A DNA stretch of 64,000 nt, from the NCBI RefSeq assembly GCF_004342605.1, contig NZ_SLZL01000017.1:1-64000 (forward strand), in the 5' to 3' direction. The first letter of the stretch is position 1, and each line of letters starts with the position of its first letter. Origin of the DNA: Caulobacter sp. BK020 (lineage in GTDB: Bacteria > Pseudomonadota > Alphaproteobacteria > Caulobacterales > Caulobacteraceae). Below are positions 34,349 to 47,299 of the stretch, piece by piece. The notes under the pieces are model-generated. The model had not been told where the DNA came from and made no database searches. It was given only the letters and a program-made list of their open reading frames with translations. A program made the translations under genes and the position numbers.

Positions 34349-35920
34349 ATGACTCGACTCGCGCGACGCCGATCGATCGCCGCAATGCGAGGAACATCCG
34401 ACTTGTCTGCGACCGATCCCGGCGGCCTGAGCATACTGCTGACCAACATCACGCTGGCGAGCCGGTCCGGAACCGAAACGGTGACGCGCGACCTGGCGTT
34501 CGCGCTGCTGCAGGCCGGACACCGGCCGATGGTCTATTCGCCGCGGCTCGGCCCTGTCGCCGAGGAGATCCGACGCGCCTCCATTCCGGTGACGGACGAC
34601 ATCCTGGCGATCGGGGAAACGCCGGACGTCATCCACGGCCACCACGTCGTCCAGACGGCGGTCGCAGCCACCCGGTATCCCGACACGCCGGCGATCTTTG
34701 TCTGCCACGACTTCATGGCCTGGCACGACCATCCGCCGCGCTTGCCCAACATCCGCGCCTACGTCTCGATCAGCGAGGCCTTCCGGACCCGCATGACCGT
34801 GCAGGGCGGGATCGATCCGAAGCTGGTCGAGGTCATTCCCAACGGTGTCGACACCGTCCGCTTCCGGCCCGGACCACCCCCTCCCGACAAGCCCAGACGC
34901 GCCCTGGCGTTCGCCAAGAATCACGGCCATCTGGAGGCGATCCAGGCCGCCTGCGCCCAGCGCGGAATCATCGTCGACGCCGTCGGCGCGGCCGTGGACC
35001 GGTTGACCGATGCGCCGGAGGCCCTGCTGCCTCGGTACGACCTGGTCTTCTGCAGCGCCCTGACCGCGATCGAGGCCATGGCCGCCCTGCGACCGGTGAT
35101 CGTGTGCGACGGTCGCGGCCTGGCGGGCTTCGCCACCGAAGAGCGCTACGCGGGCTGGCGGCGCGAGAATTTCGGCCTTCGGACCCTCTCCCGCCCGGTC
35201 ACGGTCGAAGCCCTGCTCGACGAGATCGACGCCTACGACGCCGTCGGCGCCGTGGCCCTGGGCGAACGGGTGCGACGGGAGGCCAATCTCCAGGCCTGGG
35301 CCGAAAGCTATGTCTCGCTCTATCGGCGGGCGATCCGCAGCCACGGAATGGCGCCGCTGGTCGGTCGCGACGAGACGGCCCGCGCCGTGGCGCTGCACAT
35401 GCAAACCTGGAACCCGTCCCTGGACGTGGCCGGCTGGCCGCTGGAACGCGAGGCGCTGCTGGCCGACATCGCCCGCCTCGAAACGGGACTGGCGCCGATC
35501 GAGCCCGGACAGCGCGCCCGCGCCGCCGCCCCCCTCGCCCTGGCCTTGACCGGCTTCCACCCCCCGGAGTCCTGGGGCGCCTGGTCTGCGCAACGGTCCT
35601 GCAGCGCCCGCTTCAGGCTGGCGCCCGGCCAGGCCTTCGAGCAGATCGACCTGGAATTGCTGGCGTTCGCCACGCCGGCTCGCAAGCCCTTCCGGATCGC
35701 CTGCGGTCTGGACGGCCGGCCGTTGGGTGAGGTCGTCCTGGAGAACGACGGCGTCGAGCAGGCGGTGTCGACCGTCAGGCTCACGCTCCCCCAACGGGTC
35801 GAGGGGGGGCAGCACTGGATGACCTTCGAGACCGATGACTGCGTGACGCCCAAGTCGGCGGGTGTTTCGCTGGATCGGCGCCCCCTGGGCTTTGGGCTCC
35901 TGGCCATCCAGCTGGGCTAG
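34349..35920 (+). CDS. Glycosyltransferase (GT-B) with C-terminal beta-rich domain
   Basis: A 523-aa protein (511 aa if ATG 34385 is used). Residues about 25-330 are a GT4-like GT-B unit: LLTNITLASRSGTETVTRDL acceptor loop, DVIHGHH, VEVIPNGVDTVRF interdomain segment. The usual E-x7-E donor motif is weak (SALTAIEAMAALRPVIV). The last 130 residues form a separate beta-rich domain (GFHPPESWGAWS, then LRFRLAPG-type strands and a C-terminal GFGLLAIQL), as found appended to polysaccharide enzymes. Its stop codon TAG is provided by the outer CTAG of a 106-bp repeat. It starts 28 bp after the HTH-citrate synthase stop. Confidence 0.75.
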   Translation: MTRLARRRSIAAMRGTSDLSATDPGGLSILLTNITLASRSGTETVTRDLAFALLQAGHRPMVYSPRLGPVAEEIRRASIPVTDDILAIGETPDVIHGHHVVQTAVAATRYPDTPAIFVCHDFMAWHDHPPRLPNIRAYVSISEAFRTRMTVQGGIDPKLVEVIPNGVDTVRFRPGPPPPDKPRRALAFAKNHGHLEAIQAACAQRGIIVDAVGAAVDRLTDAPEALLPRYDLVFCSALTAIEAMAALRPVIVCDGRGLAGFATEERYAGWRRENFGLRTLSRPVTVEALLDEIDAYDAVGAVALGERVRREANLQAWAESYVSLYRRAIRSHGMAPLVGRDETARAVALHMQTWNPSLDVAGWPLEREALLADIARLETGLAPIEPGQRARAAAPLALALTGFHPPESWGAWSAQRSCSARFRLAPGQAFEQIDLELLAFATPARKPFRIACGLDGRPLGEVVLENDGVEQAVSTVRLTLPQRVEGGQHWMTFETDDCVTPKSAGVSLDRRPLGFGLLAIQLG

Positions 35921-36022
35921 AGCAAATCGCGCGATATAGGAATCGCACGATTTTCTCTAGCTCTTTGTTTTCGCATCGCTTTTGTGGAAAACCGGCATCC
36001 ACTTTTCCGCGCGATGCTCTAG
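35917..36022 (-). repeat. Double-hairpin repeat, copy 1
   Basis: One of three copies (others at 38149 and 60813). It is bounded by CTAG at both ends. One half is a near-perfect palindrome starting AGAGCAAATCGCGCGAT; the other contains GTGGAAAACCGGCATCCAC within a GCATCG...CGATGC stem. Read on the minus strand it contains an open frame encoding DAGFPQKRCENK. The left CTAG supplies the stop codon of the upstream GT gene. It resembles REP-like intergenic elements of alphaproteobacteria. Confidence 0.85.
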
Positions 36023-36046
36023 CTAAGGCCCGCCGGGCTCGGGAGC

Positions 36047-36913
36047 TTAGAGCGGCGCGATCGGCGAAAGCGCCGGCAGGACCGCCGACCCCGACCGACT
36101 TTCGGCCGCCGACAGGCGGTCAGCCAACATGGCGACGATCGGCGCCATGTGGCTCCAGCGCAGCACGTCGGAATAGACTCCCGCCCTGACCCGTTCCTCG
36201 CCGTGCCGCTCGTACCACGGCGCCTCATCCAGCGGACCGCGCAAGGTCTCCAGGTTCAGCGGACGGTGCAGCGTCTCGCGACTGACGGCTTCGCGGCCGA
36301 CCGCATCGTCCAAGGCCCGGACGTCGTCGGCGACATCGGGATAGTCGTCGATCAGCCTGGCCTTGGCCGCCAAGTCCTGGGAGGACTGCTCGATGTGGCT
36401 GTGCTCGGAGCCCAGGGGCGCGTGGGCCAGACGGCCCATGACCACGGGATAATCCATGACCTCGACCGGGCGTCCGGTGAGCGCCGAGGCCTCGGCGGCG
36501 GCCACCCGCGCCAGGGCGTGGGTAAGGTCGTGGACAGGATTGTAGTTCTGCCAGGCGTCGGTCACCACGAACTCGACTCGTCGGGCGACGAAAGCCTCCC
36601 GCAGATCGTCGGCCAGGGCCGAAAAGACCTTCACGTCACGGTTCATGATCCAGCCGTAGATCTCGGAGTCGAAGGCTACGCCGAACAGGTCCGACGGCGT
36701 GGCGCCGAGCGCCTCGACCAGAAGGCGGCTCGCCTGGATCCGGGTTTCGGACCGGCCGGCGCGGGCGCCCTTGGCCAGGATGAACACCAGAGGTCGAGTC
36801 CGGGCGATCCAGGTCGCCAGGCGCAGTTCGTGGCCCGGATGCGCGACGACGAACGCCGTGGTCGCGCCTTGGTCCGCCAAGACGGCTTCTGCGCCGACGC
36901 CCGACGCCTCCAT
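36047..36913 (-). CDS. PIG-L/LmbE-like protein of glycan locus
   Basis: A 288-aa protein. FVVAHPGHELRLATW near residue 21 resembles the zinc-binding AHPDDE motif of PIG-L/LmbE N-acetyl-sugar deacetylases, but Gly-His replaces Asp-Asp. DAWQNYNPVHDLTHAL near 117 could supply the second His cluster. Metal binding is therefore altered or the resemblance is only of fold. No signal peptide, so cytoplasmic. Start ATG 36913 follows AAAGGGCGGAG. It sits alone between two inverted copies of the repeat and is divergent from the beta-helix gene. Sugar deacetylation is a guess. Confidence 0.6.
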   Translation of the reverse strand: MEASGVGAEAVLADQGATTAFVVAHPGHELRLATWIARTRPLVFILAKGARAGRSETRIQASRLLVEALGATPSDLFGVAFDSEIYGWIMNRDVKVFSALADDLREAFVARRVEFVVTDAWQNYNPVHDLTHALARVAAAEASALTGRPVEVMDYPVVMGRLAHAPLGSEHSHIEQSSQDLAAKARLIDDYPDVADDVRALDDAVGREAVSRETLHRPLNLETLRGPLDEAPWYERHGEERVRAGVYSDVLRWSHMAPIVAMLADRLSAAESRSGSAVLPALSPIAPL

Positions 36914-37012
36914 CAACTCCGCCCTTTCAGCGAATGGCGCGACGAATTTCGCCGCGACGAGCGATCATCGGCACGCGGCGGCATACGCCATTATCGCTCC
37001 GAGTCCAAAATT

Positions 37013-37071
37013 CGGATACCAATGTTATTATCCGGAGCAGAAATGGTTGAGCTTATTGGACATATTGTCCA
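37013..37071 (+). promoter_or_regulatory. AT-rich upstream region with two dyads
   Basis: The 200-bp gap between the PIG-L-like gene and the beta-helix gene is visibly AT-richer than its surroundings. It contains CGGATA-N10-TATCCG (37013-37034) and a perfect TGGACA-TAT-TGTCCA dyad (37057-37071), the latter 46 bp before the ATG at 37117. Both could be regulator sites for either divergent gene. No clear -35/-10 pair was found. GGGAGGCAGAG just before the ATG is a good ribosome site. Confidence 0.4.
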
Positions 37072-37116
37072 TAGGTTTAGGATCTGGGCCATCGTTAAGC
37101 TGACTGGGAGGCAGAG

Positions 37117-38082
37117 ATGAGACATTTGATCAAGAGCGGGCTTCTTGCATTAGCCCTTTTGAGCGCGCCGGTCGTCGGGCACGCGCAAGCGACGCGAACC
37201 TGGGTGTCCGGCGTCGGCGACGACGTCAACCCTTGCAGCCGAACCGCGCCCTGCAAGACCTTCGCCGGAGCGATCTCCAAGACGGCGGCCGGCGGTGAAA
37301 TCAATGTGTTGGATCCGGGCGGGTTCGGCACGGTGACGATCACCAAGTCGATCACTATCGGCACCGATCCGGCTCTTGGCGGCACGCTCAACGCCTCGAC
37401 CAACGGCATTCTCATCAACGCCGCCGCCACCGACACGGTCACCCTGCGAGGGCTGGTGATCATGGGGCCGACGACAGGCGTTTCGACGGGCCTCAACGGC
37501 GTTCGCATCCTGCAGGCCGGCGCGGTCAATATCGAGAACTGCTACATCTACGGCAATCGGGCCGCCGCGCCGAACGGCAACGGCATCGTCGCGCTGAACA
37601 GTTCGGGCACCCTGCGGCTCAATGTCGTCAATACGCTGCTGTCCGAAAACGGCGCCGCGAGCACCGGAGCCGGCATTCTCGTGCAGCCCACCGGCTCGGG
37701 CAGCGCGATCGTCTCCTTCAACCACGTCACGGCCATCGACAACGCTCGCGGTGTTCAGCTGGACGCCTCGAGCACCTCGGGATCGGTCAAGGGCACCATT
37801 GCCAACAGCAACCTCTCCAACAACACGTTGGCGGGGATCCACATCGTCAGCGCCGGCGCGACGGCGAGCATCTACATCACCGACACCAACTCCTCGAACA
37901 ACGCCGGCGGCGTGAACTCCATCGGCGCCGGCGCCGTGGCGTTGGTCAATCGTAGCAGCTTCGTCGGCAACGCCTTCGGCTTCCAGCCGCTCAGCGGCGG
38001 CCTGATCCAAAGCTACGTGAACAACGCGGTCACCGGCAACGGCGCCGATGGCGCGCCGACCTCGACGATCACGCCCAAGTAA
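37117..38082 (+). CDS. Secreted right-handed beta-helix protein
   Basis: A 321-aa protein. A signal peptide ends about residue 24 (APVVGHAQA). The mature part starts TRTWVSGVGDDVNPCSRTAPCKTF, a known opening of pectate-lyase-like parallel beta-helix proteins, with two Cys that may pair. Repeating Asn/Ser/Gly-rich turns follow (GNGIVALNSSGTLRL, NSNLSNNTLAGIHIV, NRSSFVGNAFGF), about 20-25 residues per coil. No catalytic lyase residues stand out. It is probably exported to the periplasm or surface, where it may bind polysaccharide. Strong GGGAGG ribosome site; a hairpin terminator follows 21 bp after the stop. Confidence 0.8.
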   Translation: MRHLIKSGLLALALLSAPVVGHAQATRTWVSGVGDDVNPCSRTAPCKTFAGAISKTAAGGEINVLDPGGFGTVTITKSITIGTDPALGGTLNASTNGILINAAATDTVTLRGLVIMGPTTGVSTGLNGVRILQAGAVNIENCYIYGNRAAAPNGNGIVALNSSGTLRLNVVNTLLSENGAASTGAGILVQPTGSGSAIVSFNHVTAIDNARGVQLDASSTSGSVKGTIANSNLSNNTLAGIHIVSAGATASIYITDTNSSNNAGGVNSIGAGAVALVNRSSFVGNAFGFQPLSGGLIQSYVNNAVTGNGADGAPTSTITPK

Positions 38083-38103
38083 AAGGCCGATCGACGGACA
38101 AGG

Positions 38104-38136
38104 ACTCCGCCGCGGTGATCCCGCGGCGGAGTTTTT
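38104..38136 (+). terminator. Rho-independent terminator of the beta-helix gene
   Basis: A perfect 12-bp stem (ACTCCGCCGCGG pairing with CCGCGGCGGAGT), a 5-base loop at 38116-38120 and a T run at 38132-38136. It lies 21 bp after the TAA of the beta-helix gene and points rightward. Confidence 0.9.
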
Positions 38137-38148
38137 CGTGCCGGCCGC

Positions 38149-38243
38149 CTAGAGCGGAAAAGTGGATGCCGGTTTTCCGCAAAAGCGATGCGAAAACAAA
38201 AACCTAGAGCAAATCGTGCGATTCCTATATCGCGCGATTTGCT

Positions 38244-38247
<4 letters not shown>
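38149..38247 (+). repeat. Double-hairpin repeat, copy 2 (inverted relative to copy 1)
   Basis: Same element as at 35917 in opposite orientation, bounded by CTAG at each end. The plus strand carries the frame DAGFPQKRCENKNLEQIVRF. The right-hand CTAG supplies the TAG stop codon of gltB (38244-38246). It lies 12 bp beyond the terminator of the beta-helix gene. With copy 1 it brackets a 2.1-kb segment holding the PIG-L-like and beta-helix genes. Confidence 0.85.
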
Positions 38248-42773
<4,526 letters not shown>

Positions 42774-42805
42774 GGCGGCCTCCCAGAAGGGTGTCTTTGG
42801 TCCGC

Positions 42806-42893
42806 CCTCGTCCTTCGACAAGCTCAGGATGAGGGCTACTGAAGCGTCACTGGCAGTCTGATTTCCTCATCCTGAGCTTGTCGAAGGACGAGG
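42806..42893. repeat. Perfect 29-bp inverted repeat between gltD and gltB
   Basis: CCTCGTCCTTCGACAAGCTC... at 42806-42834 is the exact reverse complement of 42865-42893, separated by 30 bases. Its core TCCTGAGCTTGTCGAAGGA is a widespread intergenic repeat in GC-rich bacteria. On the gltD-gltB transcript it would form a very stable hairpin in the 134-base intercistronic region. Confidence 0.9.
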
Positions 42894-42907
42894 AAATCAG
42901 CCGGCAC

Positions 42908-44353
42908 TTACTCCGCCGCGATCGAAATCGCGGAGGCTTTGGTCATCAGGTAGCGGTGCATGGCGTCGGCGGCGTCGCGGCCGTCCTTGATCGCCCACAC
43001 CACCAGGGAGGCGCCGCGCACGATGTCGCCGGCCGCGAACACGCCGTCCAGGTTGGTCATCTGGTGGCGGACATCGGCCTTGACCGTGCCCCAGCGGGTG
43101 GTCTTCAGGTCCGGCGCCGACCACAGCTGCGGCAAGTTCTCGGGCTCGAAGCCCAGGGCCTTGACCACCAGCTGGGCGGGACGGTCGAAGTCGCCGCCGT
43201 CGATCTCTTCCGGGGTCTGACGGCCCGAGGCGTCCGGGGCGCCCAGGCGCATGCGGATGGCGCGCACGCCGGTGACGGCGTCGGCGTCGCCCTGCAGGGC
43301 GCGCGGGGCGGCCAGCCACTCGAAGGTGACCCCCTCCTCCTCGGCGTTGGCCACTTCGCGCAGCGAGCCGGGCATGTTGGCCTTGTCGCGGCGATAGAGG
43401 CAGGTGACCGAGGTCGCGCCCTGGCGGACGGCGGTGCGCACGCAGTCCATGGCGGTGTCGCCGCCGCCGACCACGACCACGTCCTTGCCCTCGGCGTTCA
43501 GCTGGCCGCTGTCATAGGCCGGGACGTCGTCGCCCAGCGTCTTCCTGTTGGAGGCGATCAGGTAGTCCAGGGCCGGCACGACGCCCTGCGAGCCCGAGCC
43601 CGGGGCGGTCAGGTCGCGCGCGGCGTAGACGCCGACGGCGATCAGCACCGCGTCATGCTGGTCGCGCAGCTGCTGCAGGGTGGCGTCGCGGCCGACCTCG
43701 AAGCCCAGCTTGAACACCACGCCGCCGTCGGCCAGGCGCCGGGTGCGGCGCTCGACCACGTCCTTTTCCAGCTTGAAACCGGGAATGCCGTAGATCAGCA
43801 GGCCGCCGGCCCGGTCGTGGCGGTCATAGACGGTGACCGCATAGCCTTCCTCGCGCAGCCGCTCGGCGGCGGCCAGGCCGGCCGGGCCGGCGCCGATGAT
43901 CCCCACCGACTGGCCGCGATCGGCCTTGGCGACCAGGGGCTTCACCCAGCCCATCTCCCAGGCCTTGTCGGTCAGGTAGCGCTCGACCGAGCCGATGGTC
44001 ACGGTGCCGTGGCCCGACTGCTCAATCACGCAGTTGCCCTCGCACAGCCGGTCCTGAGGGCAGATTCTGCCGCAGACCTCCGGCATGGAATTGGTGGCCT
44101 GCGACAGCTCGTAGGCTTCCTGAATCCGGCCCTCGGCGGTCATCCGCAGCCAGTCGGGGATGTTGTTGTGCAGCGGGCAGTGGGTCTGGCAGAACGGCAC
44201 GCCGCATTGCGAGCAACGCGAGGCCTGCTCGGTGGCCTTGGCGTCGATGAAGTCGGCGTAGATCTCGTGGAAGTCGCCATTCCGCTCAGCCGCCGAACGC
44301 TTTTCGGGCGTCTTGCGGGCGACAGTCGTGAATTTCAGCATGCGCTCGGCCAT
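42908..44353 (-). CDS. gltD: Glutamate synthase (NADPH) small subunit
   Basis: A 481-aa GltD. N-terminal Fe-S cysteines are in CSQCGVPFCQTHCP and CGRICPQDRLCEGNC. The FAD-binding motif is VGIIGAGPAGLAAAE near 148, and the NADPH-binding motif is VVVVGGGDTAMDC near 288. GVFAAGDIVRGASLVVWAI closes the FAD site. It oxidises NADPH and passes electrons to GltB. The ATG at 44353 has GAGGGA upstream. It is transcribed first in the pair (gltD then gltB). Confidence 0.96.
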   Translation of the reverse strand: MAERMLKFTTVARKTPEKRSAAERNGDFHEIYADFIDAKATEQASRCSQCGVPFCQTHCPLHNNIPDWLRMTAEGRIQEAYELSQATNSMPEVCGRICPQDRLCEGNCVIEQSGHGTVTIGSVERYLTDKAWEMGWVKPLVAKADRGQSVGIIGAGPAGLAAAERLREEGYAVTVYDRHDRAGGLLIYGIPGFKLEKDVVERRTRRLADGGVVFKLGFEVGRDATLQQLRDQHDAVLIAVGVYAARDLTAPGSGSQGVVPALDYLIASNRKTLGDDVPAYDSGQLNAEGKDVVVVGGGDTAMDCVRTAVRQGATSVTCLYRRDKANMPGSLREVANAEEEGVTFEWLAAPRALQGDADAVTGVRAIRMRLGAPDASGRQTPEEIDGGDFDRPAQLVVKALGFEPENLPQLWSAPDLKTTRWGTVKADVRHQMTNLDGVFAAGDIVRGASLVVWAIKDGRDAADAMHRYLMTKASAISIAAE

Positions 44354-44768
44354 GCGACTTCCCTCGTCCCTGCTGCCAGGGAAAAATTTGCGTGCGAAGG
44401 GCTAATACGGACTCTTGGCGGCAAGAAGAATGCGTCAGTCAAAAAGGTAGACAAATATATCCGCGGCGCCCGTGGGGCCATTGAGAGCGACTCGCAGATC
44501 GGCGGACTATTGGTCTGATAAGTTGACGATCAGAGTATGGCGCTTGTGGCGGGGCGTTTCTCGTCCGATGGGATGCCATCCGTTCCGACCGGGGCGACAC
44601 AGGGCCGCACGGACATGTCCGGCGAACAGGTAAACCGTCACGAGGCTTGGATAATCATCGCCGGACCGCGTCCGCGCCTTGCGCTTGGCAAATCAGCGTG
44701 AGTCCTCGATTGTGCCGGCCGCGACACCCTGGCCCCGGCCCGCTCCTTCAACAGCTGAAATGTGATTG
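44354..44768. other. 415-bp intergenic region between gltD and the phosphomutase gene
   Basis: A divergent gap with no convincing gene. It must hold the promoters of gltD (leftward) and the phosphomannomutase gene (rightward). TTTTTGACT on the gltD side is a possible -35, but no matching -10 was found. Three GANTC sites (the CcrM methylation target in Caulobacter relatives) are present; this number is not remarkable for the length. Confidence 0.5.
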
Positions 44769-46265
44769 ATGTTCTCCAAGCCTCGCACCGATCTCGTTCC
44801 CAATACCGCCGCCTATGAGAATGACCCCCTGGTCAAGGCCACGGGTTTCCGGGAATACGACGCCCGCTGGCTGTTCGGGCCGGAGATCAACCTGCTGGGC
44901 GTCCAGGCCCTGGGCCTGGGCCTGGGGACCTACATCCACGAGCTGGGCCAGTCGCGGATCGTGGTCGGCCACGACTTCCGCGGCTATTCGCTGTCGATCA
45001 AGCAGGCGCTGACCCTGGGCCTGCTGGCCGCCGGCTGCGAGGTGCACGACATCGGCCTGGCGCTGTCGCCCACCGCCTATTTCGCCCAGTTCGACCTGGA
45101 CATCCCCTGCGTGGCCATGGTCACCGCCAGCCACAACGAGAACGGCTGGACCGGGGTGAAGATGGGCGCCCAGAAGCCCCTGACCTTCGGCCCCGACGAG
45201 ATGGGCCGGCTCAAGGAAATCGTGCTGTCGGGCGCGTTCGTCGAACGCGACGGCGGCAAGCTGATCCGCGTCGAGGGCGAGGCCGAGCGCTATCTGGCCG
45301 ACGTCGCCAAGCGCGCCCAGGTCACCCGGCCGCTAAAGGTGATCGCCGCCTGCGGCAACGGCACGGCCGGCGCCTTCGCGGTCGACGGTCTGCAGCGGAT
45401 GGGCGTCTCGGACGTCATCGGCATGGACGTCGAGCTGGACTATACCTTCCCCAAGTACAATCCGAATCCGGAAGACGCCGAGATGCTGCACGCGATGGCC
45501 CACGCCGTTCGCGAGCACGGCGCCGACCTGGCCTTCGGCTTCGACGGCGACGGCGACCGTTGCGGCGTGGTCGATGACGAGGGCGAGGAGATCTTCGCCG
45601 ACAAGATCGGCCTGATGCTGGCCCGCGACCTGGCCCCGCTGAACCCCGGCGCGACGTTCGTGGTCGACGTCAAGTCGACCGGCCTCTACGCCACCGACCC
45701 GATCCTGGCCGCTCACGGCTGCAAGGTGGTCTACTGGAAGACAGGCCACAGCTACATCAAGCGCAAGAGCGCCGAGCTGGGCGCCCTGGCCGGCTTCGAG
45801 AAGAGCGGCCACTTCTTCATGAACGGCGATCTGGGCTACGGCTACGACTGCGGCCTGACCGCGGCCGCGGCCATCCTGGCCATGCTGGACCGCAATCCGG
45901 GCGTGAAGCTGTCGGACATGCGCAAGGCCCTGCCCGTGGCCTTCACCTCCCTGACCATGAGCCCGCACTGCGGCGATGAGGTGAAGTACGGCGTGGTCGC
46001 CGACGTGGTGAAGGAATATGAGGACCTGTTCGCCGCCGGCGGCTCGATCCTGGGGCGGAAGATCACCGAGGTGATCACCGTCAACGGCGTGCGCGTGCAC
46101 CTGGAGGACGGCTCGTGGGTGCTGGTCCGCGCCTCGTCCAACAAGCCCGAGATCGTCGTGGTGGTCGAAAGCACGCGGTCGGAGGACGACATGCGGGCCC
46201 TGTTCCGCCAGGAGGTCAAGCCGCGCCTGGGCGACCGGGTCGGCAAGTACAACCAGGAAATCTGA
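44769..46265 (+). CDS. manB: Phosphomannomutase/phosphoglucomutase
   Basis: A 498-aa alpha-D-phosphohexomutase. The phosphoserine lies in VTASHNENGW near 115. The Mg-binding loop is FDGDGDRCGVV near 258, and the sugar-binding loop is EKSGHFF near 345. The C-terminal phosphate-binding RASSNKPEIVVVVES completes the four domains. It interconverts mannose-6-P and mannose-1-P (or the glucose forms), feeding GDP-mannose for gmd and glucose-1-P for galU. ATG 44769 is preferred over the preceding TTG. The symbol is for the family; AlgC/Pgm is equally apt. Confidence 0.88.
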   Translation: MFSKPRTDLVPNTAAYENDPLVKATGFREYDARWLFGPEINLLGVQALGLGLGTYIHELGQSRIVVGHDFRGYSLSIKQALTLGLLAAGCEVHDIGLALSPTAYFAQFDLDIPCVAMVTASHNENGWTGVKMGAQKPLTFGPDEMGRLKEIVLSGAFVERDGGKLIRVEGEAERYLADVAKRAQVTRPLKVIAACGNGTAGAFAVDGLQRMGVSDVIGMDVELDYTFPKYNPNPEDAEMLHAMAHAVREHGADLAFGFDGDGDRCGVVDDEGEEIFADKIGLMLARDLAPLNPGATFVVDVKSTGLYATDPILAAHGCKVVYWKTGHSYIKRKSAELGALAGFEKSGHFFMNGDLGYGYDCGLTAAAAILAMLDRNPGVKLSDMRKALPVAFTSLTMSPHCGDEVKYGVVADVVKEYEDLFAAGGSILGRKITEVITVNGVRVHLEDGSWVLVRASSNKPEIVVVVESTRSEDDMRALFRQEVKPRLGDRVGKYNQEI

Positions 46266-46338
46266 TTTCGCCGCGCGCCGCCCGCTTTTCAGGCGGGCGA
46301 CGACGGGCGGACGAACGATCGACACGAAATCGGGGCAG

Positions 46339-46367
46339 GACGGCCTTGGGGGACCATCAAGGCCGTC
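46339..46367. other. Strong hairpin downstream of the phosphomutase gene
   Basis: A perfect 10-bp stem (GACGGCCTTG pairing with CAAGGCCGTC) with a 9-base loop, 73 bp after the phosphomutase stop. There is no T run, so it may be an mRNA 3'-stabiliser or part of a terminator region rather than a terminator. Confidence 0.5.
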
Positions 46368-46425
46368 TCCGCGGTTCCGCGGCGCGGCCACGCGGATACA
46401 CCCGCTGTTATCCGGCCAGGCGCAC

Positions 46426-46443
46426 GCCCCGGCCGGGGCTTTT
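46426..46443 (+). terminator. Possible terminator before uppP
   Basis: The palindrome GCCCCGGCCGGGGC is followed directly by TTTT. The stem is short (5 bp with a GGCC loop), but it is all G:C. It would end the phosphomutase transcript 42 bp before the uppP start. Confidence 0.45.
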
Positions 46444-46485
46444 GTACGGCCGCGCCCGGAAGCCCGGCCCTTGAGAGGACTGACG

Positions 46486-47295
46486 ATGCCGGATTGGCTG
46501 ATCGCGATCGTGCTGGGCCTGGTCGAGGGCCTGACCGAATTCATTCCCGTCTCATCGACGGGCCACCTGCTGCTGACCAAGATCGCCCTGGGCCTGACCG
46601 ACCCGACCTGGGACACCTTCATCGTCCTGATCCAGCTGGGCGCGGTGCTGGCGGTGGTCGCGGTCTATTTCCAGCGCCTGTGGCAGGTGGTGGTCGGCCT
46701 GCCGACCAGGCCCGAAGCGCGCCGCTTCGCGCTCAGCGTGATCATCGGCTGCATCCCCGCCTTCGCCGCCGGCCTGCTGCTGCACGGGGTGATCAAGCAC
46801 TTCTTCGAGAACCCGTTCCTGCCGCAGGTGATCTGCGTGTCGCTGATCGTCGGCGGTTTCCTGCTGCTGTGGGTCGACCGCTCCAAGCTGCCGGTGCGCG
46901 AGGAGGACGGCATGGCGCTCAGCCTGAAGACCGCCTTCCTGATCGGCCTGTTCCAGTGCCTGTCGCTGGTTCCCGGCGTGTCACGCTCGGGCTCGACCAT
47001 CGTCGGCTCGATGCTGCTGGGCGTCGAGCGCAAGGCCGCGGCCGAGTTCAGCTTCTTCATGGCCATCCCGATCATGGTCGGGGCCTTCGCCCTGGACCTG
47101 CTCAAGAGCTACAAGGACATCGACCCCAGCCACGCCGGCACGATCGCCATCGGCTTCGTGGTGTCGTTCCTGTCGGGCCTGGTGGTGGTCAAGACGATGA
47201 TCGCCTTCATCGGCAAGCGCGGCTTCACCCCGTTCGCCTGGTGGCGGATCGTGGTGGGGGTGATCGGCCTGGGCCTGATCTACATGCCGAAGTGA
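46486..47295 (+). CDS. uppP: Undecaprenyl-diphosphatase
   Basis: A 269-aa polytopic inner-membrane protein. EGLTEFIPVSSTGHLLL near residue 14 contains the catalytic E-x3-E and the S-T-G-H segment, and PGVSRSGSTI near 170 is the second signature (PGxSRSG). It recycles undecaprenyl diphosphate to the monophosphate carrier used by peptidoglycan and the locus's polysaccharide. The ATG at 46486 has GAGAGGA 7 bases upstream. Confidence 0.95.
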   Translation: MPDWLIAIVLGLVEGLTEFIPVSSTGHLLLTKIALGLTDPTWDTFIVLIQLGAVLAVVAVYFQRLWQVVVGLPTRPEARRFALSVIIGCIPAFAAGLLLHGVIKHFFENPFLPQVICVSLIVGGFLLLWVDRSKLPVREEDGMALSLKTAFLIGLFQCLSLVPGVSRSGSTIVGSMLLGVERKAAAEFSFFMAIPIMVGAFALDLLKSYKDIDPSHAGTIAIGFVVSFLSGLVVVKTMIAFIGKRGFTPFAWWRIVVGVIGLGLIYMPK

Positions 47296-47299
47296 TGTC

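Noticed and set aside
44354..44768. Three GANTC sites as a CcrM-controlled promoter
   Set aside because: The expected number in 415 bp of this composition is about one, so three is weak evidence, and none is aligned with a clear promoter.
46339..46367. Small RNA or riboswitch downstream of the phosphomutase gene
   Set aside because: Only a single perfect hairpin is visible, without a promoter or a conserved aptamer pattern; recorded as a hairpin only.
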